Of a DNA stretch of 10,737 nucleotides, positions 1 to 5,984 are shown in pieces (within the stretch, counting starts at the first letter, position 1; the number at the start of each line of letters is the position of its first letter). The DNA is taken from contig CAMFTS010000035.1 in assembly GCA_945988915.1 (NCBI GenBank), positions 1-10,737 of the forward strand, written 5' to 3'. The DNA comes from an uncultured Clostridia bacterium. GTDB taxonomy: Bacteria > Bacillota > Clostridia > Oscillospirales > Acutalibacteraceae. The translations under genes and the position numbers were made by a program. The notes under the pieces were generated by a model. That model saw only the letters and a list, made by a program, of their open reading frames with translations. It made no database searches and was not told the origin of the DNA.

Positions 1-1028
1 TCAGCTTACTTGCAAATAAAGTTGAGGAATACAAAAAGGATGAAGACAGTCTTCGTCACGCTTTACTTGCAGCACAAAAGCTTGCTGATCAAATTGTTGC
101 AGAGGCGAAAGATAATTCAGCTAAGCAGATTAATCAGGCTGAAATAAATTCAAAAGAGATTTTAGAGCAGGCTAATGCAGAAGCTGAAAGAATTCTTAAT
201 GATGCAAAGACAGCAGCTGCAAAACTTGTGAATGATGCCAGATATACAGCAGATACTACGATTCATGAGGCAAATGTTAAAGCTGATGAGCTTTTGGGCG
301 GTATAAACAGAAAAGCAACCCAGGAAAAGCTTGTTTATGATATGCTTCAAAGAGAAGTATCTGATTTCAGAACAAAGCTTATGGGGCTTTATGAGGAGCA
401 CCTTACTTTGCTTGACAAGATTCCTGTAATTGTAAAAGAAAGCCAGGAAAAAGTTTCGGAGGACTCAGTAGTGGAAGTAACTCCCGAAACAGTTGCCGAT
501 GAAGTAATTGAAGAGCCGACAGAAGAAGTCGTTTCTGAAATTGCTGAACAATCAGCTGAAGAAATAACTGATACAGCCGAAGATATTGAAGAAGCTTTTG
601 AACTTTCCGATTTCGGCTTTGAAGATGAAACTGAAGTTGATGAAACCGCAGAAACAACATATGAGGAAAATGAAGACGGTTTCTCTGTTGATACCGATAT
701 TGATGATGAATTGGATGTTGAAAACGAAGCAACAGAGATTGTTTCGGAGGAAGATGATGATGTTTTCTCAATCGGTGAAATTGCTGATGAAGACGATGAC
801 GAGGTTAATACTTTAGCCTTTGACGATATTGGTTTATCAGCTGATGACGGCTTTTCATTAAACTTTAACGATATGGATCTTGATGATGACTCGGTGGATA
901 TTGAAGAAAATGAGTCTGAAGAAGAGGATATTAAAACAAAATATGCTTCATTAGATGAAGAACTTGATGAGGATGAGGAAGACGACGACGGTTCTATTTC
1001 TTTCAAAAAGTTTTTTAGAAAAAAATAA
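1..1028 (+). CDS. divIVA: DivIVA-family cell division/polarity protein (5' end outside window)
   Basis: The frame is open from the window's left edge (first full codon at 3), so the N-terminal membrane-binding part is missing; 341 residues are visible. The first visible residues (LLANKVEEYKKDEDSLRHAL, then LLAAQKLADQIVAEAK) match the central coiled coil of DivIVA/GpsB-type proteins, which bind negatively curved membrane at septa and poles and recruit division or wall-synthesis factors. A long Ala/Glu/Lys-rich coiled coil continues to about position 420. It is followed by roughly 180 residues dominated by Asp and Glu with runs such as EEDDDVF and EEDDDGS, probably disordered. The protein ends in a short basic, aromatic cap, SFKKFFRKK. 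lspA follows after 14 bp, which agrees with the usual placing of divIVA in a division cluster. Family assignment is firm; what the acidic tail does is unknown. Confidence 0.9.
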   Translation, partial: SLLANKVEEYKKDEDSLRHALLAAQKLADQIVAEAKDNSAKQINQAEINSKEILEQANAEAERILNDAKTAAAKLVNDARYTADTTIHEANVKADELLGGINRKATQEKLVYDMLQREVSDFRTKLMGLYEEHLTLLDKIPVIVKESQEKVSEDSVVEVTPETVADEVIEEPTEEVVSEIAEQSAEEITDTAEDIEEAFELSDFGFEDETEVDETAETTYEENEDGFSVDTDIDDELDVENEATEIVSEEDDDVFSIGEIADEDDDEVNTLAFDDIGLSADDGFSLNFNDMDLDDDSVDIEENESEEEDIKTKYASLDEELDEDEEDDDGSISFKKFFRKK

Positions 1029-1042
1029 TTTGAGGTGAGATA

Positions 1043-1537
1043 ATGGTTCAGGCTGTAACAGTTTTGGTAATAGTTTTTCTTATTGCGATTGATCAAGCTA
1101 TTAAACTGTTAGTAATCAAGCATTTGTCTCCTCTCGGAAGCTATATAGTGATAGATAAATTTATAAGTCTGACATATATCAAAAATACAGGGGCAGCTTT
1201 CGGCTCTTTTAGCGGTTATACTGCTGTTTTAAGCGTAATAACTGCATTAGTTTTGATTGTTGGACTTATTTATTTATTATCCGGTAAAATAAAATCCAAA
1301 ATTATATATGTTCCTGCTGTAATGATTATTTCAGGCGGTGCCGCGAATCTGATAGACAGAGTTTTCCGAGGCTATGTAGTTGATTATATCGAGCCTTTGT
1401 TTGTCGATTTTGCCGTATTTAATTTTGCGGATATGCTTATAACGGTTGGAGCATTTATAATAATTTTATATTTGTGTTATGATTTGTTAAACGATGCGCG
1501 TAAAGGCAAAAAGGATGAATCATATGAACAGCATTAG
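1043..1537 (+). CDS. lspA: Lipoprotein signal peptidase (signal peptidase II)
   Basis: This is a membrane aspartyl protease that cleaves the signal peptide of prolipoproteins after lipidation of the lipobox cysteine. The protein has 164 residues, normal for the family, and four hydrophobic segments (about residues 3-25, 58-80, 86-103 and 131-148). Family motifs are visible: DQAIK at 17-21, NTGAAF at 48-53, NLIDR at 102-106, VVDYIEP at 112-118 and FNFAD at 126-130. The expected catalytic aspartates are D105 and D130. The residue before the N of the NLIDR motif is Ala, where Gly is common; this looks like a tolerated variant. ATG 1043 is preceded by GAGGTGAG with good spacing. The 3' end overlaps the start of the pseudouridine synthase gene by about 14 bases, suggesting coupled translation. 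No promoter is visible between it and divIVA. Confidence 0.97.
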   Translation: MVQAVTVLVIVFLIAIDQAIKLLVIKHLSPLGSYIVIDKFISLTYIKNTGAAFGSFSGYTAVLSVITALVLIVGLIYLLSGKIKSKIIYVPAVMIISGGAANLIDRVFRGYVVDYIEPLFVDFAVFNFADMLITVGAFIIILYLCYDLLNDARKGKKDESYEQH

Positions 1538-2444
1538 TATTCTCATAGAAAATGAATCAGAAGGCGAAAGAATAGATAAGTTTTTGTCGTTTATTTTCCC
1601 AAAAACATCCCGTTCATATATTCAAAAAGCCATTGAAATCGGAAATGTATGCGTAAATGGTGTTAAGGTCTCAAAAAACTATAAATTAAAGCTTGAGGAC
1701 AAAGTTGAATATACACCAATTGAACCTGTGAAGCTTTCTGTTGAACCTCAGAATATACCTCTTGATATCGTATATGAAGATGATGATTTACTTGTTGTAA
1801 ACAAGCCGAAAGGAATGGTTGTTCATCCTGCCCCCGGCAATTATAATAATACACTTGTAAATGCTTTGATGTTTCACTGCGGCGACAGTCTGTCGGGCAT
1901 TAACGGCGTATTAAGACCGGGTATTGTTCATAGAATTGATAAGAACACAAGCGGATTGCTGATTGTAGCTAAAACCGATTTTGCGCATAAAAGCTTGGCA
2001 GAACAGATAAAAGAGCATAGCTTTACTCGAGAGTATAAAGCTGTTGTAACCGGTCATTTAAAAGAGAATTCAGGTACGGTTATTGCTCCTATCGGCAGAA
2101 ATCCTTCTGACCGTAAAAAAATGACTGTTACGGATAAAAACTCTAAAAATGCCGTAACACACTATACTGTGCTTGAAAGCTATAAGAATTATGACTATGT
2201 TAAGTTGAATCTTGAAACAGGACGAACTCATCAAATAAGAGTTCATATGGCACACATAGGGCATCCGTTGGCGGGTGATGATGTTTACGGAAAACCAAAA
2301 GGTAACGAGATTAAGCTGAACGGCCAGTGCCTGCATGCAGGTTTAATAGGTTTTGTTCATCCGAGAACATTGGAATATGTTGAATTTTCTTCGGAAATAC
2401 CTGAATATTTCAGCAAATTCCTGAGCGGGTTAATGCCAATCTAA
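1524..2444 (+). CDS. rluD: RluA/RluD-family 23S rRNA pseudouridine synthase
   Basis: It isomerises uridine to pseudouridine in RNA, by homology in large-subunit rRNA. The product has 306 residues from ATG 1524. An N-terminal S4 RNA-binding domain (about residues 12-60, with ERIDKFL and VCVNGVKV) precedes the catalytic domain. The catalytic motif HRIDKNTSGLL puts the nucleophilic aspartate at D139. Other family blocks are VVNKPKGMVVHPAPG (about 101-115), ETGRTHQIRVHMAHIGHPLAGD (about 231-252) and a C-terminal CLHAGLIGFVHP. An upstream in-frame ATG at 1494 would add 10 residues, but AAAAGGATG just upstream of 1524 is a better ribosome site and avoids a deeper overlap with lspA. The order lspA then RluD-like synthase is a common Firmicute arrangement. 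The exact target uridines cannot be read from sequence, so rluD is a family-level symbol (Clostridial homologues are often called ylyB-like). Confidence 0.93.
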   Translation: MNSISILIENESEGERIDKFLSFIFPKTSRSYIQKAIEIGNVCVNGVKVSKNYKLKLEDKVEYTPIEPVKLSVEPQNIPLDIVYEDDDLLVVNKPKGMVVHPAPGNYNNTLVNALMFHCGDSLSGINGVLRPGIVHRIDKNTSGLLIVAKTDFAHKSLAEQIKEHSFTREYKAVVTGHLKENSGTVIAPIGRNPSDRKKMTVTDKNSKNAVTHYTVLESYKNYDYVKLNLETGRTHQIRVHMAHIGHPLAGDDVYGKPKGNEIKLNGQCLHAGLIGFVHPRTLEYVEFSSEIPEYFSKFLSGLMPI

Positions 2445-2482
2445 ATATGTATCTTTCAAATTGATAAAAAGGAGATTTGATT

Positions 2483-3325
2483 ATGGATAACAATAAGAAA
2501 AAAGAATTACAGCTTTTTGCGACAAAAGCTCGTATTGGCGTAATTGAAGGTGTTTTCAATGCAAAAGCAGGACATCCCGGCGGCTCTCTTTCAATCTGCG
2601 ATGTACTTGCATATCTTTACAATGAAGAAATGAACATTGATCCGAAGAATCCCGGACTTGAATCAAGGGATAGATTTGTTCTTTCTAAAGGTCACGCAGC
2701 ACCTGCACTCTATGCTACACTTGCATTAAAGGGATTTTTCCCTGTTGAAGACCTTAAGACCTTGAGAAAATCCGATTCTTATCTTCAGGGACACCCGAAT
2801 ATGAATAAGACTCCCGGTGTTGATATGAGTACCGGCTCTCTCGGTCAGGGAATATCAGCTGCTGTCGGTATGGCTCTCGGTGCAAAGTTTGATAATGCGG
2901 ATTACAGAGTTTATACGATACTCGGCGACGGTGAAATTGAAGAGGGTGAAGTTTGGGAAGCAGCAATGTTTGCGGGCAACCGTAAGCTTGACAATCTTGT
3001 CGCTTTTGTTGACTATAATAATCTTCAAATTGACGGCACAATTGATGAAGTTAATTCTGCATATCCTATTGCTGATAAATTCAAAGCTTTTAATTGGAAT
3101 GTTGTAGAAATTGACGGACATAATCTTGACGAAATTGAGTCAGCTTTGAATAATGCCAAGAGCGTTAAAGATATGCCCACTTGTATAGTAATGAAGACTG
3201 TAAAAGGTAAGGGAGTTTCCTATATGGAAAATTCATGCGGTTGGCACGGTAAAGCTCCTAATGAAGAAGAATACAATCAGGCTATGGCTGAACTCAATGC
3301 TCAGTTAAAAGAATTGGAGGCTTAA
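2483..3325 (+). CDS. tktA: Transketolase, N-terminal (thiamine-diphosphate binding) subunit
   Basis: This is half of a split transketolase, the pentose-phosphate enzyme that moves two-carbon ketol units between sugar phosphates using thiamine diphosphate (TPP) and a divalent metal. The 280 residues cover only the pyrophosphate-binding domain of the ~650-residue fused enzyme. Visible motifs are AGHPGG (29-34), SKGHAAPALYA (68-78), a GHPN...STGSLGQG block (103-123), the TPP/metal motif GDGEIEEGEVWEA (148-160), and DYNNLQIDG (177-185). The partner domain is encoded by the next gene, 2 bp away. I chose ATG 2483, with GGAG eight bases upstream; a TTG six bases earlier is too close to that site. 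The gene lies 38 bp after the pseudouridine synthase with no terminator between, so it probably shares that transcript. Split transketolases are common in Clostridia and archaea. Confidence 0.95.
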   Translation: MDNNKKKELQLFATKARIGVIEGVFNAKAGHPGGSLSICDVLAYLYNEEMNIDPKNPGLESRDRFVLSKGHAAPALYATLALKGFFPVEDLKTLRKSDSYLQGHPNMNKTPGVDMSTGSLGQGISAAVGMALGAKFDNADYRVYTILGDGEIEEGEVWEAAMFAGNRKLDNLVAFVDYNNLQIDGTIDEVNSAYPIADKFKAFNWNVVEIDGHNLDEIESALNNAKSVKDMPTCIVMKTVKGKGVSYMENSCGWHGKAPNEEEYNQAMAELNAQLKELEA

Positions 3326-3327
3326 TT

Positions 3328-4272
3328 ATGGCAGAAGTAATTAAATGTGCAACTCGTGATGCTTACGGTAAAACACTTGTGGAGTTAGGAGATAAAGGCG
3401 CCAATATCATTGTTCTTGATGCAGACCTTGCAGCTGCTACAAAAACGGGTATGTTTAAAAAGGCTCATCCTGAAAGATTTGTCGATGTCGGTATTGCAGA
3501 GAGCAATCTTATGGGTGTTGCCGCAGGTCTTGCAGCAACGGGTCATACGGTATTTGCTTCATCTTTCGCAATGTTTGCCGCAGGCAGAGCCTTTGAACAG
3601 ATTAGAAATTCTATCGGATATCCTCATTTGAATGTAAAAATCGGTGCTACTCATGCAGGTATTTCAGTCGGAGAAGACGGTGCAAGCCATCAGTGTTGTG
3701 AAGATATTGCTCTTATGAGAACAATTCCCGGTATGGTTATTCTTAATCCTGCCGATGATATTGAAGCGCGTGCATGTGTTCTTGCAGCAGCTGAGCATGA
3801 CGGTCCTGTTTATATGCGTTTTGGACGACTTGCTGTTCCGAGAGTATTTGATGAAGATTATACGTTTGAAATCGGCAAGGGCAATATACTTATTGAAGGC
3901 TCTGATGTTACAATTATCGCTTCAGGTCTTATGGTTAATGAAGCTATTATGGCAGCAGAAAAACTCAAATCAGAGGGTATTTCTGCAAGAGTAGTAAATA
4001 TGGCTACCATTAAGCCTATTGACAGAGATATAATAATTGATTCGGCAAAGAAAACAGGCGCTATTGTTACTGCGGAAGAGCATAGCGTTATCGGCGGACT
4101 TGGTTCTGCTGTTTCAGAAGTTATATGCGAAACAATTCCTGTGCCTGTTGTTAAAGTCGGCGTAAACGATGTGTTCGGCAAATCAGGCCCTGCTGTTGAG
4201 CTTCTTCATATTTACGGCCTTGACGCAGATAATATTGCCGATAAGGTAAAACAGGCTATTTCTCTCAAATAA
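3328..4272 (+). CDS. tktB: Transketolase, C-terminal (pyrimidine-binding plus C-terminal domain) subunit
   Basis: This is the second half of the split transketolase. The 314 residues hold the pyrimidine-binding domain, which activates TPP through a conserved glutamate, and the C-terminal transketolase domain. Visible are DADLAAATKT (31-40), GIAESNLMGVAAGLA (55-69, with E58 the expected cofactor-activating glutamate), SSFAMFAAGRAFEQIRN (78-94), and THAGISVGEDGASHQ (108-122), typical of this subunit. The C-terminal domain starts near residue 185 (IEGSDVTIIASG), with AEEHSVIGGLGS (249-260) and FGKSGP (283-288). GGAGG at 3316-3320 lies inside the end of the N-terminal gene, and the two genes are 2 bp apart, so subunits are probably made in equal amounts. 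A strong terminator follows. 1-deoxyxylulose-5-phosphate synthase shares these domains but is a single longer chain; the split layout favours transketolase. Confidence 0.95.
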   Translation: MAEVIKCATRDAYGKTLVELGDKGANIIVLDADLAAATKTGMFKKAHPERFVDVGIAESNLMGVAAGLAATGHTVFASSFAMFAAGRAFEQIRNSIGYPHLNVKIGATHAGISVGEDGASHQCCEDIALMRTIPGMVILNPADDIEARACVLAAAEHDGPVYMRFGRLAVPRVFDEDYTFEIGKGNILIEGSDVTIIASGLMVNEAIMAAEKLKSEGISARVVNMATIKPIDRDIIIDSAKKTGAIVTAEEHSVIGGLGSAVSEVICETIPVPVVKVGVNDVFGKSGPAVELLHIYGLDADNIADKVKQAISLK

Positions 4273-4292
4273 TTAAATCATTTATAGTTTTA

Positions 4293-4330
4293 AAGACCGT
4301 TCTTGTTGTGAGAACGGTCTTAACTTTTTT
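4293..4330 (+). terminator. Intrinsic terminator after transketolase genes
   Basis: A perfect 11-bp stem (AAGACCGTTCT pairing with AGAACGGTCTT) closes a 7-base loop and is followed after AAC by a run of six T. It lies 20 bp after the stop of the C-terminal transketolase gene and should end the divIVA-lspA-rluD-transketolase transcript, insulating it from the cotJ cluster. Confidence 0.95.
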
Positions 4331-4340
4331 ATGTTGTATT

Positions 4341-4348
4341 CATATACT
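4341..4348 (+). promoter_or_regulatory. Possible sporulation-sigma -10 element for cotJ
   Basis: CATATACT matches 6 of 8 positions of the sigma-E -10 consensus CATACAAT. It sits between the terminator and the cotJA ribosome site, 39 bases before the start codon. The cotJ operon of Bacillus subtilis is known to be mother-cell (sigma-E) controlled. No convincing -35 sequence is visible: the expected position overlaps the terminator tail. This is a weak call based mainly on position. Confidence 0.3.
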
Positions 4349-4387
4349 GAAATCAAGGGGAGCAAATAATAACAAGGAGAGATAGTA

Positions 4388-4627
4388 TTGACAGAAAATA
4401 CAATGTGCACAAATCCAATGTGCAAAGAAAACAACAATTATGACAATGCTTCATGTGTTGAAAATACTGTTTATACCGGTATAAAGCCATTGCCTGAAAA
4501 TCCTGTAACAACAATGGCTTATATTCCGTTTCAGACAAATACAACAATGTATTCACCTGAAAACGCTTTAAAATACGGCACCGCTTTTCTTGATTTGAAT
4601 AAGCCGTTTTACGGAGGAAGATACTAA
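4388..4627 (+). CDS. cotJA: Spore coat-associated protein CotJA
   Basis: This is a small protein of the mother-cell spore coat, first gene of the cotJABC cluster. The 79 residues end in the CotJA signature: MAYIPFQ (43-49), then YSPENALKYGTAFLDLNKPF (about 55-74) and GGRY, which matches the family pattern of aromatic/Pro and 'L..GT.F..L.KPF'. The N-terminal 40 residues are Asn/Thr-rich with cysteines at 7, 12 and 23 and are probably flexible. The start is TTG at 4388, supported by AAGGAG eight bases upstream; ATG 4403 lacks such a site. The stop codon overlaps the cotJB ATG by one base, so translation is likely coupled. It belongs to a separate transcript from the transketolase genes because of the terminator. 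Confidence 0.9.
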   Translation: MTENTMCTNPMCKENNNYDNASCVENTVYTGIKPLPENPVTTMAYIPFQTNTTMYSPENALKYGTAFLDLNKPFYGGRY

Positions 4628-4878
4628 TGAACAGTAGAAATCACGATATGCTGAGGCTTTCATCAGTACAGTTTGCGGCATGGGAGCTGCATATGTATCT
4701 GGATACGCATCCAAACGATAAGTTGGCAAAAGAAAGGTATAACAAATATATGGCTGAATACGAAATCCTTTTAGCTGAATTTGAAAAAAACCACGGCCCG
4801 ATAACTCAGTCAGCAAAAGGCAATGCATGGCTTGCTGACCCTTGGCCGTGGGAAAATGATAAGGAGTGTGAACGCTGA
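4627..4878 (+). CDS. cotJB: Spore coat protein CotJB
   Basis: This is the second component of the CotJ inner-coat assembly. The 83 residues match the CotJB family: LSSVQFAAWELHMYLDTHPND (about 11-31), then an Ala/Glu/Tyr helix containing YNKYMAEYEILLAEFEKNHGP (38-58), and the C-terminal tryptophan motif AWLADPWPWEND (67-78). Length is normal. GGAGG at 4613-4617 precedes ATG 4627, and both ends overlap neighbours by one base (TAATG at the start, TGATG at the end), the classic layout of a coupled operon. In B. subtilis CotJA and CotJC depend on each other for assembly into the spore coat; the precise job of CotJB is not well established. Confidence 0.92.
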   Translation: MNSRNHDMLRLSSVQFAAWELHMYLDTHPNDKLAKERYNKYMAEYEILLAEFEKNHGPITQSAKGNAWLADPWPWENDKECER

Positions 4879-5078
4879 TGTTTGAATATCAAAAAAAATT
4901 GCAGTTTCCGGTAAATATCAAGAATCCCAATCCCAAATTTGCACAGATAATTTCTGAACAGTACGGCGGACCTGACGGAGAACTCGGCGCATCATTACGC
5001 TATCTTTCACAGAGATTTTCAATGCCGTATCCGGAACTTAAAGGATTATTAACAGATATAGGTACAGAAGATAAATAA
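4878..5078 (+). pseudogene. cotJC: Truncated CotJC (manganese-catalase family spore coat protein), 5' third only
   Basis: CotJC proteins are about 190 residues and belong to the manganese-containing catalase family. Here the frame stops after 66. The visible part is well conserved: YQKKLQFPVNIKNPNPKFAQ (4-23), EQYGGPDGELGASLRYLSQR (27-46) and LLTDIGTE (57-64). The first predicted metal ligand, E35 in DGELG, is present. The family continues about GTEE-x-AHLE, carrying the next Glu and His ligands; here it reads GTEDK and stops. None of the three forward frames after 5066 continues the family, so this is not a simple frameshift: the 3' two-thirds has been deleted or displaced. Translation start (TGATG overlap, GGAG at 4863-4866) is intact, so a short peptide may still be made. 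It cannot be a working catalase. Whether this is a remnant or a retained stub is undecided. Confidence 0.85.
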
Positions 5079-5091
5079 TGTATATTATGAT

Positions 5092-5122
5092 TTGACTTTT
5101 TTTCAAAATCATTGTTTATAAT
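5092..5122 (+). promoter_or_regulatory. Sigma-A-like promoter P1 upstream of tetR
   Basis: TTGACT (5092-5097) and TATAAT (5117-5122) are separated by 19 bases, slightly long for a housekeeping promoter. It starts only 13 bases after the truncated cotJC stop and points toward tetR, with no gene of its own before the second promoter. It could be the original promoter of whatever once followed cotJC, or a second start for tetR. Confidence 0.5.
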
Positions 5123-5157
5123 ACACGGTTACAAGTTTTGATTTTATGGAAATCCGC

Positions 5158-5186
5158 TTGACATAGCAAAGCGAAAACAATATAAT
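5158..5186 (+). promoter_or_regulatory. Consensus sigma-A promoter P2 for the TetR-family gene
   Basis: TTGACA (5158-5163) and TATAAT (5181-5186) match the housekeeping consensus exactly, with an ideal 17-base spacer. The start codon of the TetR gene is 45 bases past the -10 box. Such a strong promoter on a repressor gene fits autorepression. Confidence 0.85.
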
Positions 5187-5188
5187 AT

Positions 5189-5208
5189 AAATAAGCGTTT
5201 ACTTTATT
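5189..5208 (+). promoter_or_regulatory. Candidate TetR-type operator overlapping the transcription start
   Basis: The 20-bp stretch AAATAAGCGTTTACTTTATT has imperfect dyad symmetry (AAnnAAG, six central bases, CTTnnTT). It begins two bases after the P2 -10 box, over the expected transcription start, where binding would block the promoter. TetR-family dimers commonly bind palindromes of this size in their own promoters. Symmetry is partial and the region is AT-rich, so chance is possible. Confidence 0.4.
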
Positions 5209-5230
5209 ATTGAAAAAAGGGGGAAATCTG

Positions 5231-5839
5231 TTGCGCACTGTTAATGAAGAAGCCCGCAGGGAAAAGAAAATCGAGATTATGGAAAAATGTTTCGATTGCT
5301 ATGCGGAGCACGGATTTACCGCTGTAGGTGTAAAAGCCATTGCGGATGCCTGCAACTGTAATGTTGCGAGCCTGTATCAGTATTTTGACAACTTAGATGA
5401 CATTATTATTCAATCCACCGAATATTGTATGAGTAAGGTAGAAGATGACTTTATGGCGAAAGCGCCCACAGATGTAGAGGACTTGTGGCGCTTTGTTAAC
5501 GAAATCCCTTATTGGACGGCAGAAAAACACGGAAAGAAATACCGGCTCATGTATCAGGTCTATACCCATCCGAAATACAGAGAATACGGTCAGAAATTCT
5601 TTGCGGGCGTAGATAAGCGTTATACGGAATACGCAAAGAGCTTAGAGCCAAAGCTTGGTATTCCCTATGAGAAGCTGACGCCGCTGATTTTTATACTAAT
5701 CAGAGCCTGTGTTCACTACGCACTGTTTGAGGATGAGTTCTATCTGAAAGCCCAGATAGAAGTGCTGAAAGAAACTCTTGAACTCTTTGTTATGAAATAC
5801 AATCCGAAATATAATACGGAAAACGCCTCCCTTGTGTAA
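5231..5839 (+). CDS. TetR/AcrR-family transcriptional regulator
   Basis: This is a one-component repressor-type regulator: an N-terminal DNA-binding helix-turn-helix and a C-terminal ligand/dimerisation domain. From TTG 5231 it has 202 residues, normal for the family. The HTH lies at about residues 17-61: a CFDCYAEHGFTAVGVKAIAD helix pair followed by CNVASLYQYFDNLDDII, matching the TetR 'lY.YF.nKe.L' signature. The rest (75-190) is helical with no recognised ligand site. TTG 5231 is chosen because AAGGGGG (5216-5222) lies just upstream; an earlier in-frame TTG at 5210 lacks a ribosome site. The last four codons and stop (ASLV, TAA) lie inside the palindromic repeat at 5825. Base composition looks GC-richer than the cotJ and transketolase genes. 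Its target is unknown; the next gene downstream is the pullulanase-like protein, but repeat insertion between them makes a link uncertain. Confidence 0.9.
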   Translation: MRTVNEEARREKKIEIMEKCFDCYAEHGFTAVGVKAIADACNCNVASLYQYFDNLDDIIIQSTEYCMSKVEDDFMAKAPTDVEDLWRFVNEIPYWTAEKHGKKYRLMYQVYTHPKYREYGQKFFAGVDKRYTEYAKSLEPKLGIPYEKLTPLIFILIRACVHYALFEDEFYLKAQIEVLKETLELFVMKYNPKYNTENASLV

Positions 5840-5942
5840 AGGGAGGGGGACCGCTTGCGGTGGAGGGATTGTTGTTACAATGCGTATATTTTATGACAAT
5901 CCCTCAGTCACTGCGTGACAGCTCCCTTTACACAAGGGAGCC
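5825..5942. repeat. 118-bp palindromic MITE-like repeat with nested hairpins
   Basis: The two ends are inverted repeats: 19 identical bases (5827-5845 and 5922-5940, CTCCCTTGTGTAAAGGGAG and its complement), then about 17 unlike bases, then 10 identical bases (GAGGGATTGT at 5863-5872, complement at 5896-5905) around a 23-base AT-rich loop. Each 19-mer is itself a hairpin (7-bp stem CTCCCTT/AAGGGAG). The unlike segments each contain a different perfect small hairpin: ACCGC-TT-GCGGT on the left and GTCAC-TGC-GTGAC on the right. No transposase is encoded and no clear target duplication is visible. I recall similar palindromes scattered in gut Clostridia genomes, but that is memory, not a search. 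The left end supplies the stop codon of the TetR gene. No U-tract directly follows, so it is not a standard terminator, though its RNA would fold strongly. Confidence 0.85.
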
Positions 5943-5984
5943 TATATCGAGATTAAAAATTTATATTTTTTTGGAGGAAGAGCA

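Noticed and set aside
389..1096. 235-residue Ser-rich open frame on the minus strand opposite divIVA
   Set aside because: It is the antisense image of the GAA/GAT-rich acidic tail (TTC/ATC/TCA codons read as Ser), with no ribosome site or recognisable domain.
1494..1523. Earlier ATG start for the pseudouridine synthase
   Set aside because: It would overlap lspA by 44 bases and has no clear ribosome site, whereas AAAAGGATG is well placed for ATG 1524.
3858..4181. 107-residue minus-strand open frame opposite the transketolase C-terminal gene
   Set aside because: It lies wholly inside a well-conserved coding gene and has no recognisable motif; a reverse-strand shadow.
5066..5200. Simple frameshift in cotJC
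   Set aside because: All three forward frames after the break were read and none continues with the expected AHLE-type sequence, so sequence is missing rather than shifted.
5825..5972. Palindrome plus following T-run as an intrinsic terminator for tetR
   Set aside because: The nearest T-run begins more than 20 bases after the stem ends, and the stem is far larger than a normal terminator; a repeat element is a better description.
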